From assembly GCA_963966775.1 (NCBI GenBank), contig CAXAAH010000002.1, positions 1 through 64,000 on the forward strand: a stretch of DNA of 64,000 nt, in the 5' to 3' direction. The translations under genes were made by a program, and so were the position numbers. The stretch comes from UBA685 sp002299005 (lineage in GTDB: Bacteria > Pseudomonadota > Alphaproteobacteria > Puniceispirillales > Puniceispirillaceae). The notes beneath the pieces were generated by a model, which did not search any database, was not told where the DNA came from, and saw nothing but the letters and a program-made list of their open reading frames with translations. How positions within the stretch are numbered: position 1 is the stretch's first letter; each line of letters starts with the position of its first letter. This document shows, in pieces, positions 8,060 through 16,023 of the stretch.

Positions 8060-9354
8060 GCTTTTATCGCCGCTTGCGGCGGGCCTTTTAGCAAGATACG
8101 CAAATCATTGACGTTTGTTTGGGTTGGGCCTGTGTGAATATGGCACCCCATAGCTTCGAAAAAGCTGTGGGAGTCATAGCGGCGATAATAGGTGTCAATG
8201 TCTATCCCTTGTGCGCCGGCATCCTCTATGAGACCGTGATAGAATAGGGCGCCTGCATGCTTGCCTGCGCCATCAATGCCATCTGTATCGCAGGAAATGC
8301 CGCAAATATCGGGCAAGTTGCGGCGTGCCATCTCAAGCGCAAATTGCGCATTACGACCTCCGATACCTAAATCGTCCGTGCGGCCCTCTATCTTCACAGA
8401 GGCTTCGCCGCCGGAAATCAAGGCTGTGCCCATTGGCAAAGTGGCTAATTTTTCAACCATTATATCGGCAAGCATTTTTGTGTCTTCTTGAAAGCGGTCG
8501 CCCAAAATAACGGGCTGGTAGCCTGCTTTGCGCACAATCTTAGCGCTTGCTTCTAGGGCATGCTTCGCACTGGCTATGATCTGATAGTCATTTTGCGCGA
8601 GGCGTTCATCATCTGGAAACGGGCTCTCACTTGCCGGATTTTGCAATAATGTCATGATAGCGCTAGGCAGAGATAATTTATGTTTTTCAATAATATCAAT
8701 AGCTTGTGTGACTGTGCTATCATCACCGCTCACAGGGCCAGAGGCAATCGCATCAGGCGCATCGCCAGGTACATCTGAGAGCGCGAAACACATCACTTTT
8801 GCCGGGCTGGCGGCAAGGGCAAGGCGTCCCCCTTTAATCGCTGATACATGTTTGCGAATGACATTCATCTCTTGGATGGAGATGCCGGAGGCAAGCAATA
8901 TCTCGTTTAAGGCTTGTTTGTCCGCAAGGCTTACCGCGCCGCCGCCAAGTGACATAAGTGACGAGCCGCCGCCTGAAAGCAGCACGATCAGCAAATCATC
9001 AGCCCCAAGCGTGTTTGAAAGAGACAGGGCCGCTTTTGCCGCCGTCTCACTAGCATCATTTGGCACGGGATGAGCGCTTGCAATGATTTGGCAATTATCA
9101 GGCAGACTGCCTGCATCAATATCAACATTATCTGGCAGAATGACTAATGTGGAGAGCGCTGTGCCGCCATGCGCAAAATAGCCCTGTGCCATCGCGCCTG
9201 CCGCCTTGCCAATAGAGAGGATGTGTCGCTTTTTGCCTGAATTATCTGACATAATCTCGGCGGTGACATCAGCCATAAAACCAGCTGGCATAACGGCATG
9301 AAGACCAGAAGAAAACGCCGCCCTTAAGAGGTCTGTTGCATCACGATTGGTCAC
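8056..9354 (-). CDS. Glycerate 2-kinase (GckA/TtuD, MOFRL family)
   Basis: 432 residues, the normal length for the GckA/TtuD class. It has the N-terminal DUF4147-like domain with HILSIGKAAGAMA and LLSGGGSSLMSLGGG, and the C-terminal MOFRL domain with GGRNAQFALEMA and CDTDGIDG. The enzyme phosphorylates D-glycerate with ATP to 2-phosphoglycerate, which enters glycolysis directly at enolase. Older databases call the family hydroxypyruvate reductase. It is the last gene of the leftward operon that starts with the glucose-type binding protein, 22 bases after the FAD oxidoreductase, and ends against the hexosyl-glycerate-type operon with a shared CTAG. This makes it a plausible sink for glycerate released by the hydrolase at 5710. 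A role in serine or glyoxylate metabolism is the alternative. Confidence 0.88.
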   Translation of the reverse strand: MTNRDATDLLRAAFSSGLHAVMPAGFMADVTAEIMSDNSGKKRHILSIGKAAGAMAQGYFAHGGTALSTLVILPDNVDIDAGSLPDNCQIIASAHPVPNDASETAAKAALSLSNTLGADDLLIVLLSGGGSSLMSLGGGAVSLADKQALNEILLASGISIQEMNVIRKHVSAIKGGRLALAASPAKVMCFALSDVPGDAPDAIASGPVSGDDSTVTQAIDIIEKHKLSLPSAIMTLLQNPASESPFPDDERLAQNDYQIIASAKHALEASAKIVRKAGYQPVILGDRFQEDTKMLADIMVEKLATLPMGTALISGGEASVKIEGRTDDLGIGGRNAQFALEMARRNLPDICGISCDTDGIDGAGKHAGALFYHGLIEDAGAQGIDIDTYYRRYDSHSFFEAMGCHIHTGPTQTNVNDLRILLKGPPQAAIKA

Positions 9355-9376
9355 TATCTTACGCTCATTTCTTGCA

Positions 9377-10693
9377 TTACATACTCTCTAGCCAGTCACA
9401 GATCTTGGCAAATTCAATATAGCTATTCAGGCCCATTGTCTGAATAAAGCGGCCCGAATAGGGTTTCGGTGGCATTAGCGGTAAAGGCAGGTCAGCCTCA
9501 GCCGTTCCGGTGGCATAATCTGCGAGAATCTGCCCCATCACATGCGCCATCGCAACGCCGCGTCCATTATAACCAAAACCAGCGATAATGCCATCCGCAA
9601 CGGTGGCTAAACGCGGTAATTTATTATCTGTCAGAGCAATTTGCCCGCCCCATTGATAAGGCCAGTCAACGCCTCGTAATTGCGGGAAAGTTTTAAGCGC
9701 ATCTCGTCTCAGCCATGCAAATCCTGCCAGCCTGCCATCAATACCGCGCTTACCAATGGAGCCATAGATAATACGGTTGCAAGGCTCGCGTCTGGCATAG
9801 ATGATCATGCGCCGTGAATCAGAGATAGAATGACCATAGGGCAGAATGCTGTCGGCAAGGGCATCATCAAGGGGGTCAGTGGCGATTTGAATAGGGCAAA
9901 CCGGGATGATTGCGCGCGTTAATGGGCGTTGCTCAGGCGCAGATTTGCGTGCGTTGAGGCCCGCATAGGCATTGGTTGCAAATATAATGAGACGGGCAGT
10001 GATAGCCCCCTTATCGGTGATAATTTGCCAGCCTTGCGCCAGTTTTTTGAGTGCGTGAAGCGGGCTGTTTTCATATAGACGCGCGCCGTTTCTTATCGCT
10101 GTATCTGCCAGACCTCTCGCCAGTTTCAGCGGATGAACAAGGCCGCCCGCTTGGGTCAAAAGCGCGCTGTCATAGCGGTGCGTGCCTGTGAGGGCTGATG
10201 TCTCACTTGAGCCTAACAGGGACATTTGCGCGCCATATTCGCCCCATTTTTGTGCTGAAGATATCGCCTTATTCTTGGCCGCTTCATTATGATGGGCTCT
10301 GATCCAGCCTGTTTGGCGTGCATCACAGTCAATCTGGTGGGTCTTGATTAAATCAAACAGATAATCGGCCGAATTGAGCGATAGGTGCGCAAACCGTTCG
10401 GCAAAAGGTGCCTTGAAGGCTGAAAACAGCGCCTCTGGTGTCGCTATTGGCAAGGCAGGGTTCACTTGCCCGCCATTACGCCCCGACGCGCCCCAGCCAA
10501 CCTCATGCGCCTCAAGCAAGGCAACATCATATCCTTTAAGCGCAGATTGAAGGGCGGCATTTAAGCCGGTAAAGCCGCCGCCTATGATGACAATATCTGC
10601 CGAAGATGTGCCAGATAGCGGCGGGCAGGGGGCTCTATTGGGGGCCGTCTTGCGCCACAAGCTGTGTGTGATGTCCAGATGATGTGATCTCAA
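9377..10693 (-). CDS. FAD-dependent oxidoreductase of the DAO family (OrdL/PuuB-like)
   Basis: 438 residues. A Rossmann dinucleotide site VIIGGGFTGLNAAL lies at about 34-47, preceded by an N-terminal SLWRKTAP stretch common in PuuB/OrdL-type amine oxidases, and followed by WGASGRNGGQVNP, the DAO-family flavin contact. The C-terminus carries GFGYNGRGVAMAHVMG. Relatives oxidise gamma-glutamylputrescine, sarcosine or other secondary amines to aldehyde plus hydrogen peroxide. It lies 85 bases downstream of the ATPase gene and 22 bases before glycerate kinase, all on the same strand. Substrate is not evident; in this sugar-linked setting a role unrelated to polyamines is possible. Confidence 0.78.
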   Translation of the reverse strand: MRSHHLDITHSLWRKTAPNRAPCPPLSGTSSADIVIIGGGFTGLNAALQSALKGYDVALLEAHEVGWGASGRNGGQVNPALPIATPEALFSAFKAPFAERFAHLSLNSADYLFDLIKTHQIDCDARQTGWIRAHHNEAAKNKAISSAQKWGEYGAQMSLLGSSETSALTGTHRYDSALLTQAGGLVHPLKLARGLADTAIRNGARLYENSPLHALKKLAQGWQIITDKGAITARLIIFATNAYAGLNARKSAPEQRPLTRAIIPVCPIQIATDPLDDALADSILPYGHSISDSRRMIIYARREPCNRIIYGSIGKRGIDGRLAGFAWLRRDALKTFPQLRGVDWPYQWGGQIALTDNKLPRLATVADGIIAGFGYNGRGVAMAHVMGQILADYATGTAEADLPLPLMPPKPYSGRFIQTMGLNSYIEFAKICDWLESM

Positions 10694-10778
10694 ACGCCGC
10701 GCCCCCCTTTATCCTCATCAGATGTTAGGTGGCAAATACAGAGATTGCAAAGACTAGTTTGGGGCTAGTTTGGCGCGA
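10694..10778 (-). other. Intergenic gap with short direct repeat, no terminator seen
   Basis: 85 bases between the ATPase gene and the FAD oxidoreductase gene. A short direct repeat (CTAGTTTGG at about 10754 and 10765) is visible. No hairpin with a T-run was found in the direction of transcription, so the operon probably continues through it, though an internal promoter cannot be ruled out. Confidence 0.3.
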
Positions 10779-11891
10779 TTAATTCAGCCTTAGACCTGTT
10801 TTGGGGTCAAAATAAGAGACCTTGGCCATATTAAAGGTAAATGGCATCATTTCGCCCGCGCTTGCATGGGTCTCACCTTGGACACGTGCGACAACTTCCT
10901 TGCCACCAAGCCCCATGAGCACATAGGTATCCGCGCCCGCAGGCTCCACCACATTCACCAGACAATCAGAGACTTGTAAGCCTTTTCCTTTGCGCAATTG
11001 AGCATCACCAATATCTTCAGGACGAATGCCGACAATCACATCTTCAGGCAGATTCTGCGCTTTGTCATCTTTTAGGATAAGAGGCGCGGCATCATCTCGT
11101 TCAATCGTCAAGCTATAGCCCTTGCCGTTTTTCTTTGCTTTGGAGGGCACTAAATTCATCGCAGGTGAGCCCATAAAGTCAGCCACAAATAAATTAGCAG
11201 GGTGGGTGTATATCTCAGCCGGCGTGCCGATTTGTTGCACCACGCCGCCCTTCATCACGACAATCTTGGTCGCTAGTGTCATGGCTTCAATTTGGTCATG
11301 CGTCACATAGACCATCGACGCGTTTAGCTCTCGATGAAGCTTTTTGATTTCAGTGCGCATTTCCACGCGTAATTTTGCATCAAGATTTGAGAGAGGCTCA
11401 TCAAATAGGAATAATTTTGGGTCTCTGACAAGTGCCCGGCCCATTGCCACGCGTTGTCTTTGCCCGCCTGATAATTGGCCGGGTCTGCGTGCCAAAAGAG
11501 GTTCAATTTGAAGTTGCTTTGCCACATAGGCAAGCTTCTCGTCCCTCTTGGCCTTCTCAACGCCTCTGACCTTCATTCCGAAGGTGATGTTTTTCGCAAC
11601 CGACATTGTGGGATAAAGCGCATAGGATTGAAACACCATCGCAATATCACGGTCTTTGGGAGAGATATCGGTCATATCACGCCCCCCAATGGCAATAGAG
11701 CCAGAGGTGATGGGCTCAAGGCCAGCGATACAATTCAACAAGGTTGATTTGCCACAGCCAGACGGTCCGACAAGCACCAGAAAGTCACCATCTTCAATCG
11801 CAACATTCACATCTTTTAAGATTTTGAGACTGCCATAATTTTTATCAAGATTTTTGATTTCAAGAATGGGGTTATCAAGAATGGTAGCCAT
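10779..11891 (-). CDS. ABC sugar transporter ATPase (glucose-type system, UgpC/MalK-like)
   Basis: 370 residues. It has Walker A GPSGCGKSTLL, signature LSGGQRQRVAMGRALV, Walker B LFLFDEP, switch VTHDQIEAMTLA and a C-terminal OB-fold domain with VGIRPEDIGD. It sits four bases after the MalG-like permease gene (11896-12786) and belongs to the four-gene transporter set running leftwards from 14970. Closest in style to the ATPases of glucose/mannose uptake systems (GtsD-like), but single-component assignment relies on the linked binding protein. It differs in sequence from the ATPase at 7007, so the two transporters are not recent duplicates. Confidence 0.9.
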   Translation of the reverse strand: MATILDNPILEIKNLDKNYGSLKILKDVNVAIEDGDFLVLVGPSGCGKSTLLNCIAGLEPITSGSIAIGGRDMTDISPKDRDIAMVFQSYALYPTMSVAKNITFGMKVRGVEKAKRDEKLAYVAKQLQIEPLLARRPGQLSGGQRQRVAMGRALVRDPKLFLFDEPLSNLDAKLRVEMRTEIKKLHRELNASMVYVTHDQIEAMTLATKIVVMKGGVVQQIGTPAEIYTHPANLFVADFMGSPAMNLVPSKAKKNGKGYSLTIERDDAAPLILKDDKAQNLPEDVIVGIRPEDIGDAQLRKGKGLQVSDCLVNVVEPAGADTYVLMGLGGKEVVARVQGETHASAGEMMPFTFNMAKVSYFDPKTGLRLN

Positions 11892-11895
11892 CGGA

Positions 11896-12786
11896 TTAAC
11901 CTTTCACTGAGCCGGCGGTGAGACCGCGAATGAAGTATTTACCAGCAAAGATGTAAACAAGCAGCGTTGGCAGGCCAGCGATAATCGCGGCGGCCATATC
12001 AACATTATAAGCTTTTACACCTGTTGTGGAATTGACGATATTATTGAGCGCAACGGTGACCGGCTGGGTGCCAGCTTGTGAGAAGGAGACGCCAAACAGG
12101 AAATCATTCCAAATCTGCGTAAATTGCCAAATCACTGTCACAACAATAATAGGAAGAGACAAGGGGAGAAAAATAGACCAAAAAATACGGAAGAAACCAG
12201 CACCATCAATCTTCGCAGCTTTCACAAGCTCTTGTGAAATTGACACATAGTAATTACGGAAAAATAACGTCGTAAAACCAATCCCATATATGACATGAAC
12301 AAAAATCAGACCAGGTATCGTGCCAGCGATATTCAGCAAACCAAGCATCTTAGCCATCGGCAAAAGGACAACTTGGAAGGGAATAAAACAGCCAAACAAC
12401 ATTAAAGAGAAGATAATGTTTGCGCCTTTAAAACGCCACTGGGCGATGACATAGCCATTAAGTGCGCCGATCATCGTTGAAATCACCACGGCTGGCACAG
12501 CCAATTGAACCGAATTCCAGAAATAGGGCGATAGGCCTTCACATTTAATACCTGTACATGCGCCAGACCATGCAACGCGCCACGCTTCAAACGTCACATC
12601 ACGCGGCAAGGCTATCAGCGAGCCAGTGCGTATTTCATCAAGGCTTTTCAAAGAGGTCGTTATCATCACAAATAGCGGCATTAAATAATAAAGCGCAAAG
12701 AGCAATAAAATCGCATAAAGGCCAAAACGAAGGGCGATTGTCTGCCACTGGCGCGATGAGGGCGCATAGGTGCTGTTATCCGTCAT
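11896..12786 (-). CDS. ABC sugar transporter permease, MalG-like (glucose-type system)
   Basis: 296 residues with about six membrane helices. The EAA coupling loop reads KAAKIDGAGFFRIFWSIFLPLS and the C-terminus ends LTAGSVKG, typical for CUT1 inner-membrane subunits. A conserved-looking loop with a cysteine pair (GACTGIKCEG, about residues 75-84) faces the periplasm, as in glucose permeases of the GtsC type. The start overlaps the upstream MalF-like permease gene by 11 bases, indicating coupling. It forms the translocation channel with that subunit. Confidence 0.9.
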   Translation of the reverse strand: MTDNSTYAPSSRQWQTIALRFGLYAILLLFALYYLMPLFVMITTSLKSLDEIRTGSLIALPRDVTFEAWRVAWSGACTGIKCEGLSPYFWNSVQLAVPAVVISTMIGALNGYVIAQWRFKGANIIFSLMLFGCFIPFQVVLLPMAKMLGLLNIAGTIPGLIFVHVIYGIGFTTLFFRNYYVSISQELVKAAKIDGAGFFRIFWSIFLPLSLPIIVVTVIWQFTQIWNDFLFGVSFSQAGTQPVTVALNNIVNSTTGVKAYNVDMAAAIIAGLPTLLVYIFAGKYFIRGLTAGSVKG

Positions 12787-13651
12787 TTTTGGCTCTCAAT
12801 TCTGAATAGAGATAGGGCACAACGATCGCAAAGACGACGGCCATCATGATCATGGCAGAAGAGGCCGCTTGACCGACATCACCGCGTGAAAAGGCCATTG
12901 TATACATATAGGTTGCAGGTAAATCTGTGGCATAGCCCGGCCCGCCACCGGTAAGGGCAATAACCAAATCAAAAGACTTAATGGCCAAATGCGCTAACAC
13001 GATAAAGGCTGACATGAAAATAGGTGCCATAGAGGGCAGGATGATGGATGAGTAAATCCGGTAATTGGGAATGCCATCAACTTGCGCTGCTTTGATGATC
13101 TCGCTGTCTACAGACCGAAGACCAGCCAAAAACAATGCCATCACAAAGCCTGAGGCTTGCCAGACACCGGCAAGGGTGACGGCATAAATCGCCTTGTCAG
13201 GATTGATAAGCCAATCAAAGGTAAAGCTCTCAAACCCCCAACTTTGGATGGTCGCTTGCAGGCCAAGGCCAGGGTTTAAAATCCATTTCCAAGCTGTGCC
13301 CGTGACAATCAAAGACAGGGCCATCGGGTAGAGGTAAATAGTGCGAATGGCACCTTCTGTTCTGATTTTCTGATCAAGCAAGATAGCCAGCAATAGGCCT
13401 AAAATCATCGCGATGGTGATAAATAATCCACCAAAAACGAACATATTCTCAAAGGCGGTATCCCATCTTGGCGAGGCAAAAAGCCTGTCATATTGAATGG
13501 TGCCAACAAGGTCGTATTTGGGTAGTAATTTTGACTTTGTAAATGAGACCCAAGCCGTCCATGCGATAAAACCATAGACAAAAATAAGAATGCCAAAAAA
13601 CGACGGGGCAAGAACGATTTTGGGTACTTGTTTTTCAAGCCAGCTAGTCAT
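12776..13651 (-). CDS. ABC sugar transporter permease, MalF-like (glucose-type system)
   Basis: 291 residues with about six membrane helices and no large insertion, unlike its counterpart at 3194. The EAA loop is seen as KAAQVDGIPNYRIYSSIILP. The N-terminal segment LAPSFFGILIFVYGFIAWTAWVSFTKS is the first helix. A ribosome binding site AGGAATTAAAC precedes the ATG at 13651, immediately downstream of a strong stem-loop that separates it from the binding-protein gene. Normal length for GtsB-like permeases. Confidence 0.9.
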   Translation of the reverse strand: MTSWLEKQVPKIVLAPSFFGILIFVYGFIAWTAWVSFTKSKLLPKYDLVGTIQYDRLFASPRWDTAFENMFVFGGLFITIAMILGLLLAILLDQKIRTEGAIRTIYLYPMALSLIVTGTAWKWILNPGLGLQATIQSWGFESFTFDWLINPDKAIYAVTLAGVWQASGFVMALFLAGLRSVDSEIIKAAQVDGIPNYRIYSSIILPSMAPIFMSAFIVLAHLAIKSFDLVIALTGGGPGYATDLPATYMYTMAFSRGDVGQAASSAMIMMAVVFAIVVPYLYSELRAKNDG

Positions 13652-13672
13652 GTTTAATTCCTAAAATAATGC

Positions 13673-13710
13673 GCACATTCACAAATATGTATAGAGATTT
13701 GTGAATGTGC
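13673..13710 (-). other. 14-bp perfect stem-loop between binding-protein and permease genes
   Basis: GCACATTCACAAAT (13673-13686) is the exact reverse complement of 13697-13710, with a 10-base loop. It lies between the stop of the binding-protein gene (13723) and the start of the permease (13651). No T-run follows it in the transcribed direction, so it is more likely an RNA 3'-end stabiliser for the binding-protein message than a terminator. The other transporter operon has a terminator-like hairpin at the equivalent place. Confidence 0.6.
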
Positions 13711-13722
13711 ATTAAATGTAAC

Positions 13723-14970
13723 CTACAGGCTATTTGCCACCGCAGCAGACAACATCTTTACAGCATCTGCTGAAGACATGTCTGAGTTGAAATGCGCTGT
13801 GACAACATCTGTGATAGCGCCAGCTTGGGCGCCGCGAAGTGCCATGCCATGTGCGTATGACGGCAGAAGTGAGCCACCATAGTTGCTAGCGGCCATATCT
13901 TGCGCAGATGTATGGGCACAAGGGTCAAAATCATCAAGCGCCACATCTGTACGTGCGGGGATTGAGCCCTTATTCAAATTGAATGTCTTTTGGAAGTTCT
14001 TACCAACAATCAATTCAGCTAATAGGGCCTGACCTGCTTGCTTGTCTGCACCATCAACGGCAAACATGGCAAAGCTATCAACATTATATAAAAAGCCCTC
14101 ACCAGGTGTTGAAGCACATAGGAAGTCAATGCCAGGACGCTTGCCTGCTGCCAAAAACTCACCTTTTGCCCAGTCACCCATGATTTGGAAACCAGCTTCG
14201 CCATTCATAACCATAGCTGTAGCAAGGTTCCAATCACGACCTGAGAAATCAGAATCGACATAGCCGCGCATTTTGCGCATTTGATCAAATACAGCCACCA
14301 TAGTGCTTGATTTTAGCGTGGCCATATCCAATTCGACAAACGCCTTTTGGAAGAATTCCGGGCCACCAATACCAAGCGCGACAGCTTCGAAGACCGTGGC
14401 ATCTTGCCATGCTTGGCCACCATGGGCCAGAGGCGTAATGCCAGCCGCCGCTAGCTTATCTGCGGCTGCGTTAAATTCGTCCCACGTGGCAGGCATCGCA
14501 AGACCGTTTTTAGCTAGGACATCGGCATTTGCCCAAATCCAGTCAATTCTGTGAACGTTCACAGGCGCGGCACACCATGAGCCTTCGCATTTCATATGCC
14601 CAGCAATATTCGCAGGCAATACATCTTCCCAACCATTTGCCTCAGCAACAGCTGAGATATCGGCAAGCACGCCTTCTTCATACCATTCTTGAATTGACGG
14701 GCCTTTTAGCTGAACAGCTGTTGGCGCATTGCCAGATAGAACACGCGCGCGCAGGGCGGTCATCGCGGCATCACCGCCACCACCAGCAACAGGCATATCT
14801 GTCCAGCTGCCGCCGCGTGAAGCGAATTCCTGTTGCAATACGGCAACTGATTTGGCTTCACCACCAGATGTCCACCAGTGCAATACCTCGGCTTGAGGCT
14901 CAGCATGAGCAGAGCCGGCGGCCATTAACGTTAAAGCAGCAGATGCTGCAACCATCATAAAGTGTTTCAT
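13723..14970 (-). CDS. ABC transporter substrate-binding protein, glucose/mannose type
   Basis: 415 residues. The signal peptide ends after GSAHA (about residue 23). The mature start EVLHWWTSGGEAKSVAVLQQ and the following AGGGGDAAMTALRARVLSG are characteristic of the glucose/mannose-binding proteins of the GtsA type in Pseudomonas and Thermus relatives. CEGSWCAAPVNVHR carries a cysteine pair typical of that group. A ribosome binding site (GGGAGGAATTC) precedes the ATG. It heads the leftward operon and is divergent from a two-component system, an arrangement known for glucose uptake in Pseudomonas (GltR/GtrS). Free glucose is the likely ligand, which would also be a product of the hydrolase at 5710; the ligand is inferred from family resemblance only. 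Confidence 0.87.
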   Translation of the reverse strand: MKHFMMVAASAALTLMAAGSAHAEPQAEVLHWWTSGGEAKSVAVLQQEFASRGGSWTDMPVAGGGGDAAMTALRARVLSGNAPTAVQLKGPSIQEWYEEGVLADISAVAEANGWEDVLPANIAGHMKCEGSWCAAPVNVHRIDWIWANADVLAKNGLAMPATWDEFNAAADKLAAAGITPLAHGGQAWQDATVFEAVALGIGGPEFFQKAFVELDMATLKSSTMVAVFDQMRKMRGYVDSDFSGRDWNLATAMVMNGEAGFQIMGDWAKGEFLAAGKRPGIDFLCASTPGEGFLYNVDSFAMFAVDGADKQAGQALLAELIVGKNFQKTFNLNKGSIPARTDVALDDFDPCAHTSAQDMAASNYGGSLLPSYAHGMALRGAQAGAITDVVTAHFNSDMSSADAVKMLSAAVANSL

Positions 14971-15281
14971 TTGAATTCCTCCCTAAATGAATCAAATCGG
15001 GTTAATTTTTCAGTAGCGAGTCTCAGAAGCGTCAACAATATACAAAAGGCCATTTGCGCACGCCGCCCTGTAATTAATGCACGCGGCTATTACCATTTGT
15101 TACTTTTCATCTAGGCCTTTTCCACGAAGTGATATATCCGGATTATAGGAAGAGTTTCTAAAGACGCCTTCATAATCATTAGGTCATAATTAAATCATCA
15201 TGACCGCATCACCTGCAAAAATGGTTCCCTGAATAGGCGAAATGACTAAAAAAAGGCCAAAAAATAGGATGGCACAATAAA
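14971..15281. promoter_or_regulatory. Divergent regulatory region between glucose-type ABC operon and two-component system
   Basis: 311 bases with no gene. It must hold the promoters for both directions. A spaced repeat of TCATAAT occurs at 15170 and 15184 with a related TCATCAT at 15195, on the side nearest the response regulator gene; such direct repeats 11-14 bases apart are the kind OmpR-family regulators bind. No terminator or small RNA could be recognised. Assignment of these repeats as binding sites is a guess. Confidence 0.4.
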
Positions 15282-16019
15282 ATGGCAGTCCCAAAATTAC
15301 TTATCGTCGATGATGATAGTGAAATGCGCGAGATGATGGCCGCGTTTTTGCGACGTAGCGGTTTCATGGCCTATATCGCCGCCACGGGGGATGAAATCAA
15401 AGAGCTGTTGGCGCAAAACCGCATTGATTTGATTTTGCTTGATGTGATGCTGGAATATGAAAGCGGTCTAGAGATTTGTAAAAATATAAGGGCTGAACAA
15501 GATGTGCCTATTATATTGGTCTCTGCCCTCTCAGCCGACCATCAGCGCATGTCTGGCTACGTGGTGGGGGCAGATGATTATATCGCAAAGCCTTTTAACC
15601 CTGAATTGCTACTTGCCAGAGTAAAGGCTGTGTTAAGGCGTGTACAACGCACCCCTTCTTTAACCTATCGCCGCAATATTGCCTCTTATGAATTTGAAGG
15701 CTGGCATTATGATGGCAAAACTGATGAGGTGTTTAACCCAAAAGGCGTGCAAGTCTATCTTTCGCAAAGAGAAACCAAGCTTTTGAAGGTGCTGCTAGCA
15801 AATCCTCATATCGCGCTTACAAGAGATGAAATTATAGATGCGATGGACAAAGAGCGTTCGCGCACAGACCAACAGGCGCCCATTGGTAAGGCTTTGGATG
15901 TGCTAGTTGGCAGGCTTCGCAATAAGATTGAAGATAACCCGAAAAGCCCGCAAATGTTAAAAACAGAGCGAAGTATTGGGTATGTTTTTGCGGTAAATGT
16001 GAAACAACAAGACAGGTAG
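15282..16019 (+). CDS. OmpR-family response regulator (GltR-like position)
   Basis: 245 residues. The receiver domain occupies about 1-120 with the acidic pocket IVDDD, phospho-acceptor D54 in LILLDVML, and K103 in YIAKPF. The C-terminal winged-helix domain (about 140-240) has LSQRETKLLKVLLANP and the ending ERSIGYVFAV typical for OmpR/PhoB proteins. It is four bases from the sensor kinase gene and divergent from a glucose-type ABC operon, so control of that operon is the natural inference. A clear ribosome binding site is lacking: AGGA lies about 13 bases from the ATG. Confidence 0.88.
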   Translation: MAVPKLLIVDDDSEMREMMAAFLRRSGFMAYIAATGDEIKELLAQNRIDLILLDVMLEYESGLEICKNIRAEQDVPIILVSALSADHQRMSGYVVGADDYIAKPFNPELLLARVKAVLRRVQRTPSLTYRRNIASYEFEGWHYDGKTDEVFNPKGVQVYLSQRETKLLKVLLANPHIALTRDEIIDAMDKERSRTDQQAPIGKALDVLVGRLRNKIEDNPKSPQMLKTERSIGYVFAVNVKQQDR

Positions 16020-16023
16020 CTGG

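Noticed and set aside
8654..9073. 139-residue open frame on the plus strand within glycerate kinase
   Set aside because: Shadow of a well-supported gene on the other strand; Ser/Ala-rich with no recognisable domain.
10694..10778. Terminator between ATPase and FAD oxidoreductase genes
   Set aside because: Only a short direct repeat is visible, no stem with T-run in the direction of transcription.
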